Under the pieces are notes generated by a model. The model made no database searches, was not told where the DNA came from, and saw nothing but the letters and a program-made list of their open reading frames with translations. Both the position numbers and the translations under genes were made by a program. 64,000 nt of DNA, taken from assembly GCA_025618425.1 (NCBI GenBank), contig CM046851.1, positions 3,344,024 to 3,408,023 on the forward strand, in the 5' to 3' direction. This document shows, piece by piece, positions 36,985-46,480 of this stretch. Source of the stretch: Heliocidaris tuberculata (Eukaryota > Echinodermata > Echinoidea > Camarodonta > Echinometridae). How positions within the stretch are numbered: the first letter of the stretch is position 1; every line of letters starts with the position of its first letter.

Positions 36985-39900
36985 ATGAGTTCGTCTGAAG
37001 AAGAGCAGTCGAGGTCTTGGTTACCTCCGAACTCTTCTAATTCTTCTTTCCTCCCTTCCACTACTCTTACTTATAAGGGCGTCAGCCCAGTGAGTGTGGT
37101 GGAGACCTCTGTGTTCCGCTCGCCTTCCAGCGAGTCTAACACGATGGTCAGGGGAGGTAAGGGCGTTAGCCTGTCAGCTCGTACTGGTATTTTTATACCA
37201 GGAGTGTCGAGCAAGACGGGCTCTATAGGTAAGTTAGGTGTTCACCCCGTTTCGGACCGAACACCCGTCATTAGCAAGTCTGGCTCCCCCCAACTCACGA
37301 CCACCGTGTCTGCAGTTGGAGGGGCGGTAGCTAGTATTACCGGGTCCTCTCGACCCCCGACCACCGTCGGGAGCTTGGAGGGGGCATTAACTGGTAAGAC
37401 CGCGAAGCGGTCAGCTAATGATGTTACTGGGTCTTGCCGACCCCCGACCTCCGTCGGGGTGCCTAGCGAGATTTCACCCAGTGATACTAGCTTCCCTCGA
37501 CTCCCGACCACCGTCGGTGTGTCTGGGGGAATTACAGCTGGTATCGCAAATCCGCACCCCGCTAAGAAGACCTCCTCTTTGAGCAGGCTCTCGCAGCGGA
37601 AGACTGCTGGTTCCCGCCAGCCACTGACCACCGTTAGTGCTCCGGGAGTTTTACCCAGCAGTGCTGCTATGCAGCAGCCCGTCCATTCCCCGGCAGGCAA
37701 TGCGAATCGGGGCTCTGGTCGGGGAAGCACAGTCCCTGTTATTACGGCCGATCCGCTCCCCGCCACTGGGGAGTTCGGCCCGGACAATTTGGGTAGTGTG
37801 GCTCCTATATTACAGCCAAACACTTCCCGTGCTTCTAAACGACCTTCTACTGTGGTGGCTCACACCCCCACAAAGAAGCGTAAATCCAAGAAGGGTAAAT
37901 CCAAGGATAAACCCAAGTCGGGGAAGACGGCTCAGCCCTCTCCTCCCCCCGACTCTCAATCTGAATTACTCAGATTATTGAGACTCTTTGCAGAGCAGCA
38001 AGGGTGGGATTCTAACCCCCCGACGCTGCCAGCTACTGAGCCGGGTTCTCCCCAGTCAGTTGTCACTGTAACGGAGGATGTTCCCGAGCCGGACCCCGGT
38101 GTTTTTGGCCCGGGCTCCGATGTCCGTGATCAGAACCCCGGACAATTTTGTCCGGAGGCGGTATCTCGGCCTACTCCCCCTGTGCCTGCGGCTCTTGGAG
38201 CCCCGCCGGGTGAGGAGTCTGTCCCTGGTCCGTGGGTATATCCATCCCCCTGGGATGTCCCCCCCCCCCCCCGGACTACTTCTCCCGATTTTGATTCTGT
38301 CTCGCAGGTTTCTTCCCTGTCTGCTTCAGAATCTCAGGCCGGCTTGGACCCCCAGCCTTGCCAGGCTATGGCGGCAGATGCCAAGGCCCTGTTAGAGAAG
38401 TATATGCCGGACATTTTTCCCCAAGTCCGGTCGGATAATGATCAGCCGTCGCTGTTATTCAGACAGCATGGCCCGACTCCTGGTATTCCTCTTACAGAGG
38501 ATTTCAAACAGGAGTATGGGAATAGGGAGGCACTCGCCGATGCGGGTCGGGCCTCCCGACGTCCCCACGGCAGTGCCTTCTCTTTCCATCCGGAGGACAC
38601 CCAGGGCTTCTTTTCTGCCAAGGGTTTGTCTCAGGAGATTATTGGTATGGGACAACGTCTGAATATCAACTTCAAGACTCAGTCCTATAGAACCGCCGAG
38701 AAGCCCCTAGTGAACCTTGAAACTAAAGTCAGGTCGGGCTTGAGATTATCGGCTTACTTGGGTTCACTGTTGCGCCTTAGGGCCAGATCAGCTGAACTGA
38801 ATGTGACCGAGGAGGACTCCAATTTATTGGACGAACTCCTGCTTTTGTTAGCTGGACTTCAGTGGTCTCAGCTCTCATCAGCGGCTATTGACATCACACA
38901 TCAACGCCGCAAGTTGGCGCTCTCCACACTGGGAGTGCTAGAGAAGGATATCCCGCCTCTCTTGCGGGGTATCCCTTCCTCTCACCCGAATCTCTTTGGG
39001 GGCCAGTTTAATGAGGTTTTCCACAAAGAGATAGAAGGTCGCAAGCAGGCGAAGGAGATGGCTAGACAGTTCTTGCCTCCTCGGTCTGCTCGGTCTACTC
39101 CGAAGGCTAAGTCAGTCTCGACAGGCGTTAAGCGCTCAGATCGTCGAGTGACTGTGACCATCCCTCGGGTTGTGACCTCTACCCAGGCGCCGTCATGGGG
39201 CAGTCGTGGTAGAGGCTCGGCGAGAGGAAGAGGGGGGCATAAAGACGCGTACTTTCACATCCCCATTCATTCTCTGTCAAGAGATTTGCTGGGATTCGCG
39301 TTCCAGGGCGAAACTTTCCGATTTCGTGCCCTGCCGTTCGGGCTGAGACCGGCCCCTCGAGTCTTCACTCGAATAGTGTCGGCCCTGGCCGCGTTTTTAC
39401 GGAACCGCGGCCTCCGATTGTTCGTCTATCTAGACGATTGGCTCCTAGTTGCAAACTCAGAGTCCCTCTTGTTGGATCAGTTACGCCTTTTACTGCGTCT
39501 AACGCAAGACTTAGGCTTTCTGATAAACTGGGAGAAATCGGAATTATCTCCCACACGCACCCCAGTGTACTTAGGTGCGGAGATAGACATCCCGAATCAG
39601 CTTGCCCGCCCCAGTCGGGACAGAATTCGGACTATTACCATGACCGCACGGTCATTGCGGATGGCCCGCAGGGTCAGAGCCAGACAATGGCTTCAATTCC
39701 TGGGCTATCTGGCCAGCCTAGTGGACGTCTTACCAGACTGCAGGCTGTTGATGAGGCCCTTCCAGAAGCACTTCCTCAAGTTTTTCAAACCGAGCAGAGA
39801 TTCTCCTTTGGGGTGGATTCCGATCCCAAGAGATATCAAGCTCCTTCTCGCCCCATGGTCGAACAATTCGTTTCTTGCCCAAGGCAAGCCTCTCAGCACC

Positions 39901-40752
39901 CCTCTTCCGTCAGTTTCTCTGACGACAGACGCCTCCCTTCTCGGTTGGGGCGGTCATTGTCGGGGCGAGATGATTTCAGGGGACTGGTCTCACTTGAGAG
40001 TTATTCCCCATATCAATGTTTTGGAAATGATGGCAGTCAGCCTGTCTCTTCATCATTTCAGGCCCGCTCTTGTTGGTCGCACTGTACTCGTACTTTCGGA
40101 CAATGTCACAGTAGCTGCTTACATCAATCGCCAAGGCGGCACTCGGTCTTCCTCTCTGAACACCTTAGCTGCCCAGCTATGGAGGTGGTGCCGGTCCATG
40201 AACATTATACCGGTGGCCTCCTACATTCCCGGTCACGACAATCTGATCGCGGATTTTCTGTCTCGGGGCAGATGCCTCCCGTCAGAGGGGACTCTTCATC
40301 CGGAGGTGTTTACTCTTCTCCAAGAGGTATGGGGTCCTCTGGAGATCGATCTTTTCGCCTCCACCCTAAATCACCGACTCCCGAGGTATTGCTCGCGAGT
40401 TCGGGATCAGGAGGCATGGGCACTGGATGCCTTCTCCCTCCATTGGGGAGCTCTCCGGGGGTACGCTTTTCCCCCCATTCCTCTGATCCCTCAGGTCCTG
40501 AGAAAGGTCAAGGAGGATGGGGCTTGGCTCTTGTTGATAGCCCCACATTGGCCAGCGAGACCTTGGTTCCCAGACCTACTGAGTCTCCTGGCCGGCCAGC
40601 CGTTTCCCCTTCCTCTCAGAGAGGATTTGATTATTCAACCCCTCTCGGGGATTGTTCATCAACGCCCAGCAGTTCTCCACTTGACTGCCTGGCCGTTGTT
40701 GGGGAAGACGCCAGAAACTCGGGACTCTCCGAGAGAGCCTCCCAGTTTGTGA
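36985..40752 (+). CDS. DIRS Gag fused to truncated RT / RNase H / MT-like frame
   Basis: A 1255-codon open frame from the ATG at 36985 to TGA at 40750-40752. Residues 1-280 are Ser/Thr/Pro-rich with five RPPTTVG-like repeats (near 103, 123, 152, 172 and 211). At 295-314 lies a Lys-rich PTKKRKSKKGK stretch, possibly a nuclear signal. About 460-735 is a DIRS Gag-like domain (ALLEKYMPDIFPQV, KQAKEMARQFL) ending in RGRG repeats. At residue 753 it passes directly into RT sequence KDAYFHIPIH, then ALPFGLRPAP, then the catalytic YLDDW (Asp817/818). RNase H follows, with Asp982, Glu1014, Asp1039 and Asp1090. The C-terminal domain has DLFAS at 1122 and FPPI at 1162, the DIRS adenine-methyltransferase-like region. 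The RT fingers and the first catalytic Asp (position now Gly) are absent, which implies an in-frame internal deletion, so RT activity is probably lost. No other frame upstream supplies the missing part. Confidence 0.88.
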   Translation: MSSSEEEQSRSWLPPNSSNSSFLPSTTLTYKGVSPVSVVETSVFRSPSSESNTMVRGGKGVSLSARTGIFIPGVSSKTGSIGKLGVHPVSDRTPVISKSGSPQLTTTVSAVGGAVASITGSSRPPTTVGSLEGALTGKTAKRSANDVTGSCRPPTSVGVPSEISPSDTSFPRLPTTVGVSGGITAGIANPHPAKKTSSLSRLSQRKTAGSRQPLTTVSAPGVLPSSAAMQQPVHSPAGNANRGSGRGSTVPVITADPLPATGEFGPDNLGSVAPILQPNTSRASKRPSTVVAHTPTKKRKSKKGKSKDKPKSGKTAQPSPPPDSQSELLRLLRLFAEQQGWDSNPPTLPATEPGSPQSVVTVTEDVPEPDPGVFGPGSDVRDQNPGQFCPEAVSRPTPPVPAALGAPPGEESVPGPWVYPSPWDVPPPPRTTSPDFDSVSQVSSLSASESQAGLDPQPCQAMAADAKALLEKYMPDIFPQVRSDNDQPSLLFRQHGPTPGIPLTEDFKQEYGNREALADAGRASRRPHGSAFSFHPEDTQGFFSAKGLSQEIIGMGQRLNINFKTQSYRTAEKPLVNLETKVRSGLRLSAYLGSLLRLRARSAELNVTEEDSNLLDELLLLLAGLQWSQLSSAAIDITHQRRKLALSTLGVLEKDIPPLLRGIPSSHPNLFGGQFNEVFHKEIEGRKQAKEMARQFLPPRSARSTPKAKSVSTGVKRSDRRVTVTIPRVVTSTQAPSWGSRGRGSARGRGGHKDAYFHIPIHSLSRDLLGFAFQGETFRFRALPFGLRPAPRVFTRIVSALAAFLRNRGLRLFVYLDDWLLVANSESLLLDQLRLLLRLTQDLGFLINWEKSELSPTRTPVYLGAEIDIPNQLARPSRDRIRTITMTARSLRMARRVRARQWLQFLGYLASLVDVLPDCRLLMRPFQKHFLKFFKPSRDSPLGWIPIPRDIKLLLAPWSNNSFLAQGKPLSTPLPSVSLTTDASLLGWGGHCRGEMISGDWSHLRVIPHINVLEMMAVSLSLHHFRPALVGRTVLVLSDNVTVAAYINRQGGTRSSSLNTLAAQLWRWCRSMNIIPVASYIPGHDNLIADFLSRGRCLPSEGTLHPEVFTLLQEVWGPLEIDLFASTLNHRLPRYCSRVRDQEAWALDAFSLHWGALRGYAFPPIPLIPQVLRKVKEDGAWLLLIAPHWPARPWFPDLLSLLAGQPFPLPLREDLIIQPLSGIVHQRPAVLHLTAWPLLGKTPETRDSPREPPSL

Positions 40753-41735
40753 TGAGAAGCCGTAGAGACTCCACTAGAGATCTCTACAATTCTCGTTTAG
40801 GGGCTTTCTTTTCTTGGTGCGAGAACCAGGGTGTCTCGCCGCGTGAAGCCCCCATCGGTGTTATTGCCGATTTTTTGATCTCCCTTTTCGATAAGGGTAG
40901 ATCGATTTCAACCATCCGTGGCTATCGTTCGGCTATTGCCGCCATCCACGTTGGTTTTGCTGACGGTTCGGGAGTCTCCAACTCCCCTCTCTTGACTAGG
41001 TTGACTCGCTCCTTCTTTTTGCAGCGTCCATCAACTCGTAGTCTGACTCCGTCTTGGAGTCTACCCAAGGTCCTTGATGCACTTGCCAAGCCACCTTTTG
41101 AACCGTTGGGTAATGCGTCTCTTCATCATTTGACGGTCAAGACGCTGTTTTTAGTCGCTATTGCTTCAGGACAGAGGAGGAGTACTCTCCATGCCCTTTG
41201 TATCACCCCGGGTCACATCCGTTGGGAGAACCGTGGTGTGCGACTTATACCTAAGCCCTCATTTATTGCCAAAAATCAGACTGCTTCCTCTGGACCAGTT
41301 GAGATTTGTCTTAGGCCGCTTTCGGGCCATTCCTCAGTACAGGAGGACAAGGTCTGGTGTCCGGTGAGGGCCTTGAAATGGTATTTGGATAGAACGAAGA
41401 CTCTCCGTAAGGGTGATCAGCTCTTTGTCATCACTCGAGAGCCCTTTTCCCCTGCTTCCAGAGAATCCATCTCTAGATGGATAGTCGAAGCAATCCAGGC
41501 AGCTGGGCCGGAGGCTCTAGTGTCGGATGGGAAGCCCCGTGCTCACGATACCAGGGGCATCAGTGCTTCATGGGCTCTTTTCCAGGGGGTCCCCTTAGTG
41601 GATATTATGAGGGCGGCTTATTGGCGCTCCTCCACTTCCTTTACATCCTTTTATTTAAAGGACATTCTGTCAAGTGAAGAGTCTTTTTCTATCAGGACGT
41701 TGCAAGCTGCAACGTCCTCCTTGGTTTCCCGTTAA
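40752..41735 (+). CDS. DIRS tyrosine recombinase
   Basis: This is the integrase-equivalent of DIRS elements, which joins circular DNA to the target by Arg/Tyr catalysis. From the ATG at 40752 it has 327 codons and ends at TAA. The core-binding half has STRDLYNSRLGAFFSWC and ISTIRGYRSAIAAIH. The catalytic half has Arg142 (SGQRRSTLHAL), His265 and Arg268 (AHDTRG), Trp291 and the nucleophile Tyr301 (TSFTSFYL). The whole set is intact. The ATG overlaps the stop of the upstream frame as TGATG. The same frame is open back to 39438 (a TTG), and recognisable recombinase sequence (GLSERASQFV) begins just before the ATG. The real start could therefore lie inside the overlap, by reinitiation, frameshift or a spliced message. 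Confidence 0.88.
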   Translation: MRSRRDSTRDLYNSRLGAFFSWCENQGVSPREAPIGVIADFLISLFDKGRSISTIRGYRSAIAAIHVGFADGSGVSNSPLLTRLTRSFFLQRPSTRSLTPSWSLPKVLDALAKPPFEPLGNASLHHLTVKTLFLVAIASGQRRSTLHALCITPGHIRWENRGVRLIPKPSFIAKNQTASSGPVEICLRPLSGHSSVQEDKVWCPVRALKWYLDRTKTLRKGDQLFVITREPFSPASRESISRWIVEAIQAAGPEALVSDGKPRAHDTRGISASWALFQGVPLVDIMRAAYWRSSTSFTSFYLKDILSSEESFSIRTLQAATSSLVSR

Positions 41736-41777
41736 CCTTCCTCTTGGGACATGCCCCCCATTTGAATCTGTGCTTGT

Positions 41778-41869
41778 CTAGCAAAATAGGTAGGTACATT
41801 GATTTATTGTAGTAAATCAGTAAAATCAGAACTGATTTTATTATTTGCTAGATAAATCTATGTACCTAC
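41778..41869 (-). repeat. DIRS internal complementary region
   Basis: The first 40 nt (41778-41817) are the exact reverse complement of the left end 36360-36399. The next 52 nt (41818-41869) are the exact reverse complement of the right end 42073-42124. Together they reproduce, on the complementary strand, the junction of a circularised element. This is the template role proposed for this region in DIRS replication. The join is direct, without the flanking GTT. It lies 43 bp after the recombinase stop codon. Confidence 0.95.
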
Positions 41870-41942
41870 ATGTACCTTTGTCCCACCCTCCTACCCCACT
41901 CCTTGCCCAGCAACATGTCAAGGCTTGTCTGAGGCTGCTCGT

Positions 41943-42090
41943 AAAGAGGATGATTGTGTGCGCGCGTCATGCGTACGTGCACAGAGGAAGGCGGGGTCCC
42001 GAGGGGGGTATATGCACTTTCGTGACTTAAATTACTCGAATGGCTTGCGTAGTCGGAAGACTAGCAAAATAGGTAGGTACATAGATTTAT
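41943..42090 (-). repeat. DIRS right inverted terminal repeat
   Basis: This is the inverted copy of the left repeat, 147 of 148 bases matching by eye. It is followed by a 34-bp right-end extension (42091-42124) containing the small palindrome AAATCAGTTCTGATTT. That extension also appears complemented in the internal complementary region. Confidence 0.95.
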
Positions 42091-42182
42091 CTAGCAAATA
42101 ATAAAATCAGTTCTGATTTTACTGGTTTACAATGTTGTAGACATTTAGGTGGAGTTATTTGATGTTTATGGATGTTTGTATA

Positions 42183-42235
42183 TATGTGTGTGTGTGTGCA
42201 TGTGTGTGTGTCTGTGTCTGTGTACATGTATCTAA
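42183..42235. repeat. (TG)n microsatellite just outside DIRS right end
   Basis: TGTGTGTGTGTGTG with CATG and TCTG interruptions, about 60 bp beyond the element. Confidence 0.85.
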
Positions 42236-43739
42236 TATTCAATTCAATTCAAATTGAAATATATTTCCACTTTTAAAAATACATAACAAAAGTCATTGGA
42301 CATTGACAATAATTCATTGTGATAAATTATAGTGGCAGGATCATAAAAAGCACAAGAAGGTTTGTTGAAAATGATCCCTCCAGAAAAAATACGTAAAACA
42401 ATTATCAATTCATTACAATATAACAACGTAACATAAAATCTACACAATTATAACGGAATAACATGGATAGAAAAGCAGGAAGAGAAGATAAGGAAACATT
42501 ACAATAATCTGATTTCAACATGGATGATGTTGTTATGGTGATTGTATCCATGACGGTCAAATGGAAATGGTAAACCCAAGGTCCTTTTGAAAAAGCCGAA
42601 CATTTTCAGTTAAAAGTGAAAATGGTGGAATTGTGCAAACATCCGTTTGAAAATACTTGAAAGAATTGGAAATTTTCAATTTCCTCTTGTGTTTATGCTT
42701 GTATGCTGCATTTGTTTGGCAAATGCATGTACACACTATATAGATCGAATTGACCACAGTTATCTCCTTTTTTCACTAAGCATTTGCAGCTTAAAAGATG
42801 TATTTAAAAATGAGGAAGTTTATAAATCCCCCCCCCCCCCAACAACTGAGCATTAATTTTGAAAGATGAAATAGATGAATTAAGGGGTTTACGGTTGGCT
42901 CTTTGTAGAGCTTTTTTGCTATACATAATATGAATTGGCTAGGAATTGATGATGGTAACCCTCCACACAGGCCTCATTGGCTGAGATCTCAGATCAGACA
43001 AAGTGATATGTGTCTCTATGGAGTATGAAAGTAGGGATGTCTGTTTGCATGGAGAAGCATTGAGAAACTGGTTAAAGGTCACCCAAAGTTTTGGTATTAC
43101 GACGGAAAAATAAATCTCACTGAATCCAACAAATTTTAGACTGGATGTTAAGAAACACGAATAAACGATACCCGACAAACAGATTTTATGACGATATTGA
43201 TAAAAGCAGAGTATTGCTGATCATTTTAGCCATCAAACAATATCTTGTCCCATATATACATATTTTTTTTTTGGAGGGGCACTTCTTGCTGCATACAATG
43301 GAAAGACACAGTCTTGATTAAAGGGGTAATTATGAATGTTCAATATCCTGTGGGAATGTTTTGCAATCAAGCACCATGAGCGCCCATCAGAGGTGGAGAC
43401 CGGCCCAATACAATAAGTCATCATCATCCTCATATAGTTTTCAACAACTTTTTGATTCCTTTCTCCCATTCTACTACTGCTTCAAATAAGAATTTCTTAC
43501 AACATACTCAAGAATTCTGACTGAACCTTAATAGACAGTTTCTCTCAAAATGCAGTTACAATACCAGAACTCAGTATTTCCTTTAACATTATGTTCTAGA
43601 GAGAATTGAGCTAGAATTGCCCTTTACCCTAGCTAGCTACTTGTCCCGCCAAAGACGATCACATGATTGGTCAAATGAAGACGTGATTACACCCGACATT
43701 AAGAAGTCAAGAGCAGTGAGATGTGGAGATGGACTGGAA

Positions 43740-44055
43740 CGAGACGAAACTAGAGGAGAGAAAGAGAGGGGTTGAGTAAATGACAAAGATATTGAGGGAA
43801 TAAGACGAAAGAGAAGGAGAAGGAGAAAATCCAGATAGAAATAGATAGAGATAGTTTGAGTATGAGAGACACAGAAGAACAAGGAAATAAGGTACTGTAG
43901 TATAGTAGACAAACAAAGTGAGAAATATGCAGAGAGAGAAAGAGAGAGAAAGAGAGAGGGGGGGAACGAGAGAGGGAGAGAGATAGAGACGGAGAGACGT
44001 AGAGAGGGGCGAGAGAGAAAGAATGGGAGAGATATAGAAAGAAACTGGAAGCTAC
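43740..44055. repeat. Polypurine tract 1
   Basis: GAGA-rich + strand with a GGGGGG patch. Minus-strand Ser/Leu-rich frames rejected. Confidence 0.85.
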
Positions 44056-44209
44056 ATGTGCATGCATAATATATTTAGATTATGCACAGAGCATAATGAG
44101 AGGAGGATATGGTAACAGTCAATATCAGAATGAGATAAGCTGGAAAAGGGGAGGAGTAACAGAAAAGAGGTCTTGATAGACCATATGATCTAGATTAGAT
44201 TTGAAAGTA

Positions 44210-44355
44210 GGGCAGACTGAGCTGAGGCAGACTGAGTGAGAGAGAAAGAGAGACGAGGAAGAGGAGAGAGAGAGAGAGATGGAGAGAGAGAGAGAAGGGG
44301 GAGTGGGAGAGAGAGAATTGAGAGAGAGAGAAAGAGAGAGGGAGAGAGCACCAGA
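44210..44355. repeat. Polypurine tract 2
   Basis: (GA)n with GGAGA and GAAAG interruptions. Confidence 0.85.
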
Positions 44356-44890
44356 GAAGAAAAGAAGGGCTTGATCATATGTCTATTGGCATGTCCATGA
44401 TCGCATCATCATAACGTGAGGGCATTGTAATGAGAATAATGATGCTCCACTTGTTCGTGCATGTCAATTATACTGTGGGTCGCATATTAACGCGGTACGA
44501 CCTGATTGGTCAGTGGGAATTTGTGGAAGAAGACCGTTTTTTGGGGAGGGAAGAGAAAGGGTAGAAAGCAATATCCCTCTCTCCGTGATTAGAACAAGAG
44601 ACGGGGAATCATATTAATATTGACAGTTAATACCGTGGCTTAAAGGGACATCTCGCTTGTATGGCCTTCATTAAACTGAAATATGGAACTTCTCATTGTA
44701 CTGTGAAGCATATTAATCATTGATGTTATGAAACACATTCAACTTTCATTACTCAATTACTTAATATGACAAGAATGAAACATTGCAATTATTATCACCT
44801 ACATGTATGCAGTGATGGACACTTTCCTCTTATTTTTCAACACCATCTCATTTTCTTCCTTTCCTTTGGATAACACATTTGTCTGTTTGG

Positions 44891-44947
44891 TGCCAGAAGG
44901 GCGTTAACTCATATACTTTAACACAGAGTTAATGCCCATCTGGCTCT
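44891..44947. repeat. Small hairpin, CCAGAAGGGCGTTAA family
   Basis: TGCCAGAAGGGCGTTAACTC then a short loop and GAGTTAATGCCCATCTGGCT. It has the same structure as the hairpins at 51137 and 17863. Confidence 0.75.
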
Positions 44948-45507
44948 CATCAGAGGATTTGTCTGTTTGTATCTTGTAACCTTAACCATGGCAATGGAGA
45001 GCAGTTTAGCTCTGGAAAGCTCAAAAAGCTCTGTAAAAATGAGAATATGATAAGATCGAGAGGAAATTTCACCTTTCCTTAAGGAAATCTGATGAAAGAT
45101 ATCCTGAACAAAAATGTACACTTTCCCTTTTTATTTGAGATTATTCTGACTGGCATGATAAATGCCTGCTGCAAGTGTTTTCCTGAATGCCGGATGTATC
45201 GGGCAAACTTTCCCCCTGGTCCGGAGAAGATACGCTCAATATCTCTTGCAAATATGGATGTCCATCTCCAGAGATCTATCAAATATCCATGCATGATTTT
45301 AGCCATGGGAACACCTAAAAAGCCTGGTTATTTACCAAAGATTGCACCACTGTAGAATATGTTTGCATTCATTGAGGGGATGTCCACTCCATCTTGAGAC
45401 CTGTATTACACTGGTGAATAAAACAAAAATTCACAAATGAAAGTACTTGTGTGTCCTTCAACTACCTGCCCTAAATAATCTTTCATTTTGGAATTGTCTT
45501 GTCTCCA

Positions 45508-45578
45508 ATGGATAATGATAATGATAGTGATAATGATAATGATGATAATAGTAATAATAGTAATAATAGTAATAATAG

Positions 45579-45615
<37 letters not shown>

Positions 45616-45634
45616 GATAATGATAATGATAATG

Positions 45635-45670
<36 letters not shown>

Positions 45671-45679
45671 GTAAGAATA

Positions 45680-45717
<38 letters not shown>

Positions 45718-45775
45718 GTTGATGATGATGATGATGATGATGATAATAAATAATAATAATAAATAATAATAATCT
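45508..45775. repeat. GATAAT / AAT trinucleotide array
   Basis: About 270 bp of GATAAT, TAATAG, AAT and GATGAT blocks, arranged in sub-blocks of one hexamer type each. Frames give poly-Ile/Met, poly-Asn/Asp or poly-Ser/Leu and are not genes. Confidence 0.95.
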
Positions 45776-45880
45776 TGTTTACCCAGGGTAGCCTCTTCAT
45801 TATTATATACTGTTGTCCCTGAGGGCCCTGCAATCATACTACATGTATTACCCCGGCTTAAGCTGAGCGACGATGGATTT
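45770..45880 (-). mobile_element. Possible retroposon fragment attached to ATT array
   Basis: TATTACCCCGGCTTAAGCTG matches TTATTACCCCGGCTTTAGC of the copy at 15671. It again lies beside a trinucleotide array, which may be the expanded tail of that retroposon family. Confidence 0.4.
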
Positions 45881-46073
45881 CATTACAAATTTAGCCCCTC
45901 TATCCCTTTTTGCTCATTATGTTTGTAACATTTTATATTTTTCTCTCTTTGTTATATTTTTATGGGAAAAAAGCGATATACACGTATAGATTATGGAACT
46001 GCACTCATAAAAATACATTCAAGGAAATTTTTCATTTGGTTATGCATTGCCATATTAAGGATCTTAAAGAGAA

Positions 46074-46248
46074 ATGTTGAGTTCTGGGAAGGGTGAAAAA
46101 TAATTTGTGAGTTTTCTCATTCCTCTTATGTCAGTTTGGAAGAAAATCATAGTAGAAATGGCCCTCGAAAAAGGATTGCTCTTCAAATACCCTCATATTT
46201 GATATATGACCAGAAAAAGCTGAAGTGTTTGGGCCGAACATTCATGCC

Positions 46249-46295
<47 letters not shown>

Positions 46296-46480
46296 CCAAT
46301 ATACCCATTTCTGTATGCAGTATATGTGCTTTCTAGCGAGTTTGGGTCAATTTCTTATCATTTTGATGATTCCAAAACCTCACAGTATACACTAATTCTT
46401 ATATAGACATGATCAACCTTTCCCCAATTGCTTTGAGAAAGTTTCTTTCACAATATAATCGCATGACCAGAACTCAACTC
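46074..46480 (+). mobile_element. MITE, TTAAAGATTAAGTTGAG family, with TG expansion
   Basis: Same block order as 30472. It starts TTAAAGAGAAATGTTGAGTT and ends GACCAGAACTCAAC. A TG microsatellite (46249-46292) has grown inside it. Confidence 0.85.
46249..46292. repeat. (TG)n microsatellite within MITE
   Basis: About 20 TG units at the position where the homologous MITE copies carry only CATGTGTGTA/CATATGTGTGTG. Confidence 0.95.

Larger units (their letters stand above)
36360..42124 (+). mobile_element. DIRS-type tyrosine-recombinase retrotransposon, 5765 bp
   Basis: DIRS elements replicate by reverse transcription and integrate as circles through a tyrosine recombinase, without target duplication. 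All the class hallmarks are visible. There are 148-bp inverted terminal repeats (36370-36517 and 41943-42090) with a 10-bp left extension and a 34-bp right extension. An internal complementary region (41778-41869) matches both outer ends. A Gag-RT/RNase H/MT frame is followed by an overlapping recombinase frame. GTT flanks both ends (36357-36359 and 42125-42127), as expected for crossover at a shared trinucleotide. The element is clearly richer in G+C than the surrounding intron. It lies in the sense direction within the CaMKII intron. The RT N-terminal region is deleted (see the Gag-RT entry), so this copy should not move on its own, although its ends are almost perfect. Confidence 0.93.

Noticed and set aside
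37242..37823. 193-codon minus-strand frame opposite the DIRS Gag
   Set aside because: Shadow of the high-GC sense frame; no similarity to any protein I know.
39438..40751. Upstream 438 codons of the recombinase frame as a separate protein
   Set aside because: Except for the last 15 or so residues it shows no conserved motif and overlaps strongly conserved RT/RNase H coding in another frame.
45406..45837. Long open frames in all phases of the GATAAT array (poly-Ile, poly-Ser/Leu, poly-Asn/Asp)
   Set aside because: Simple trinucleotide array has no stops in several frames; not coding.
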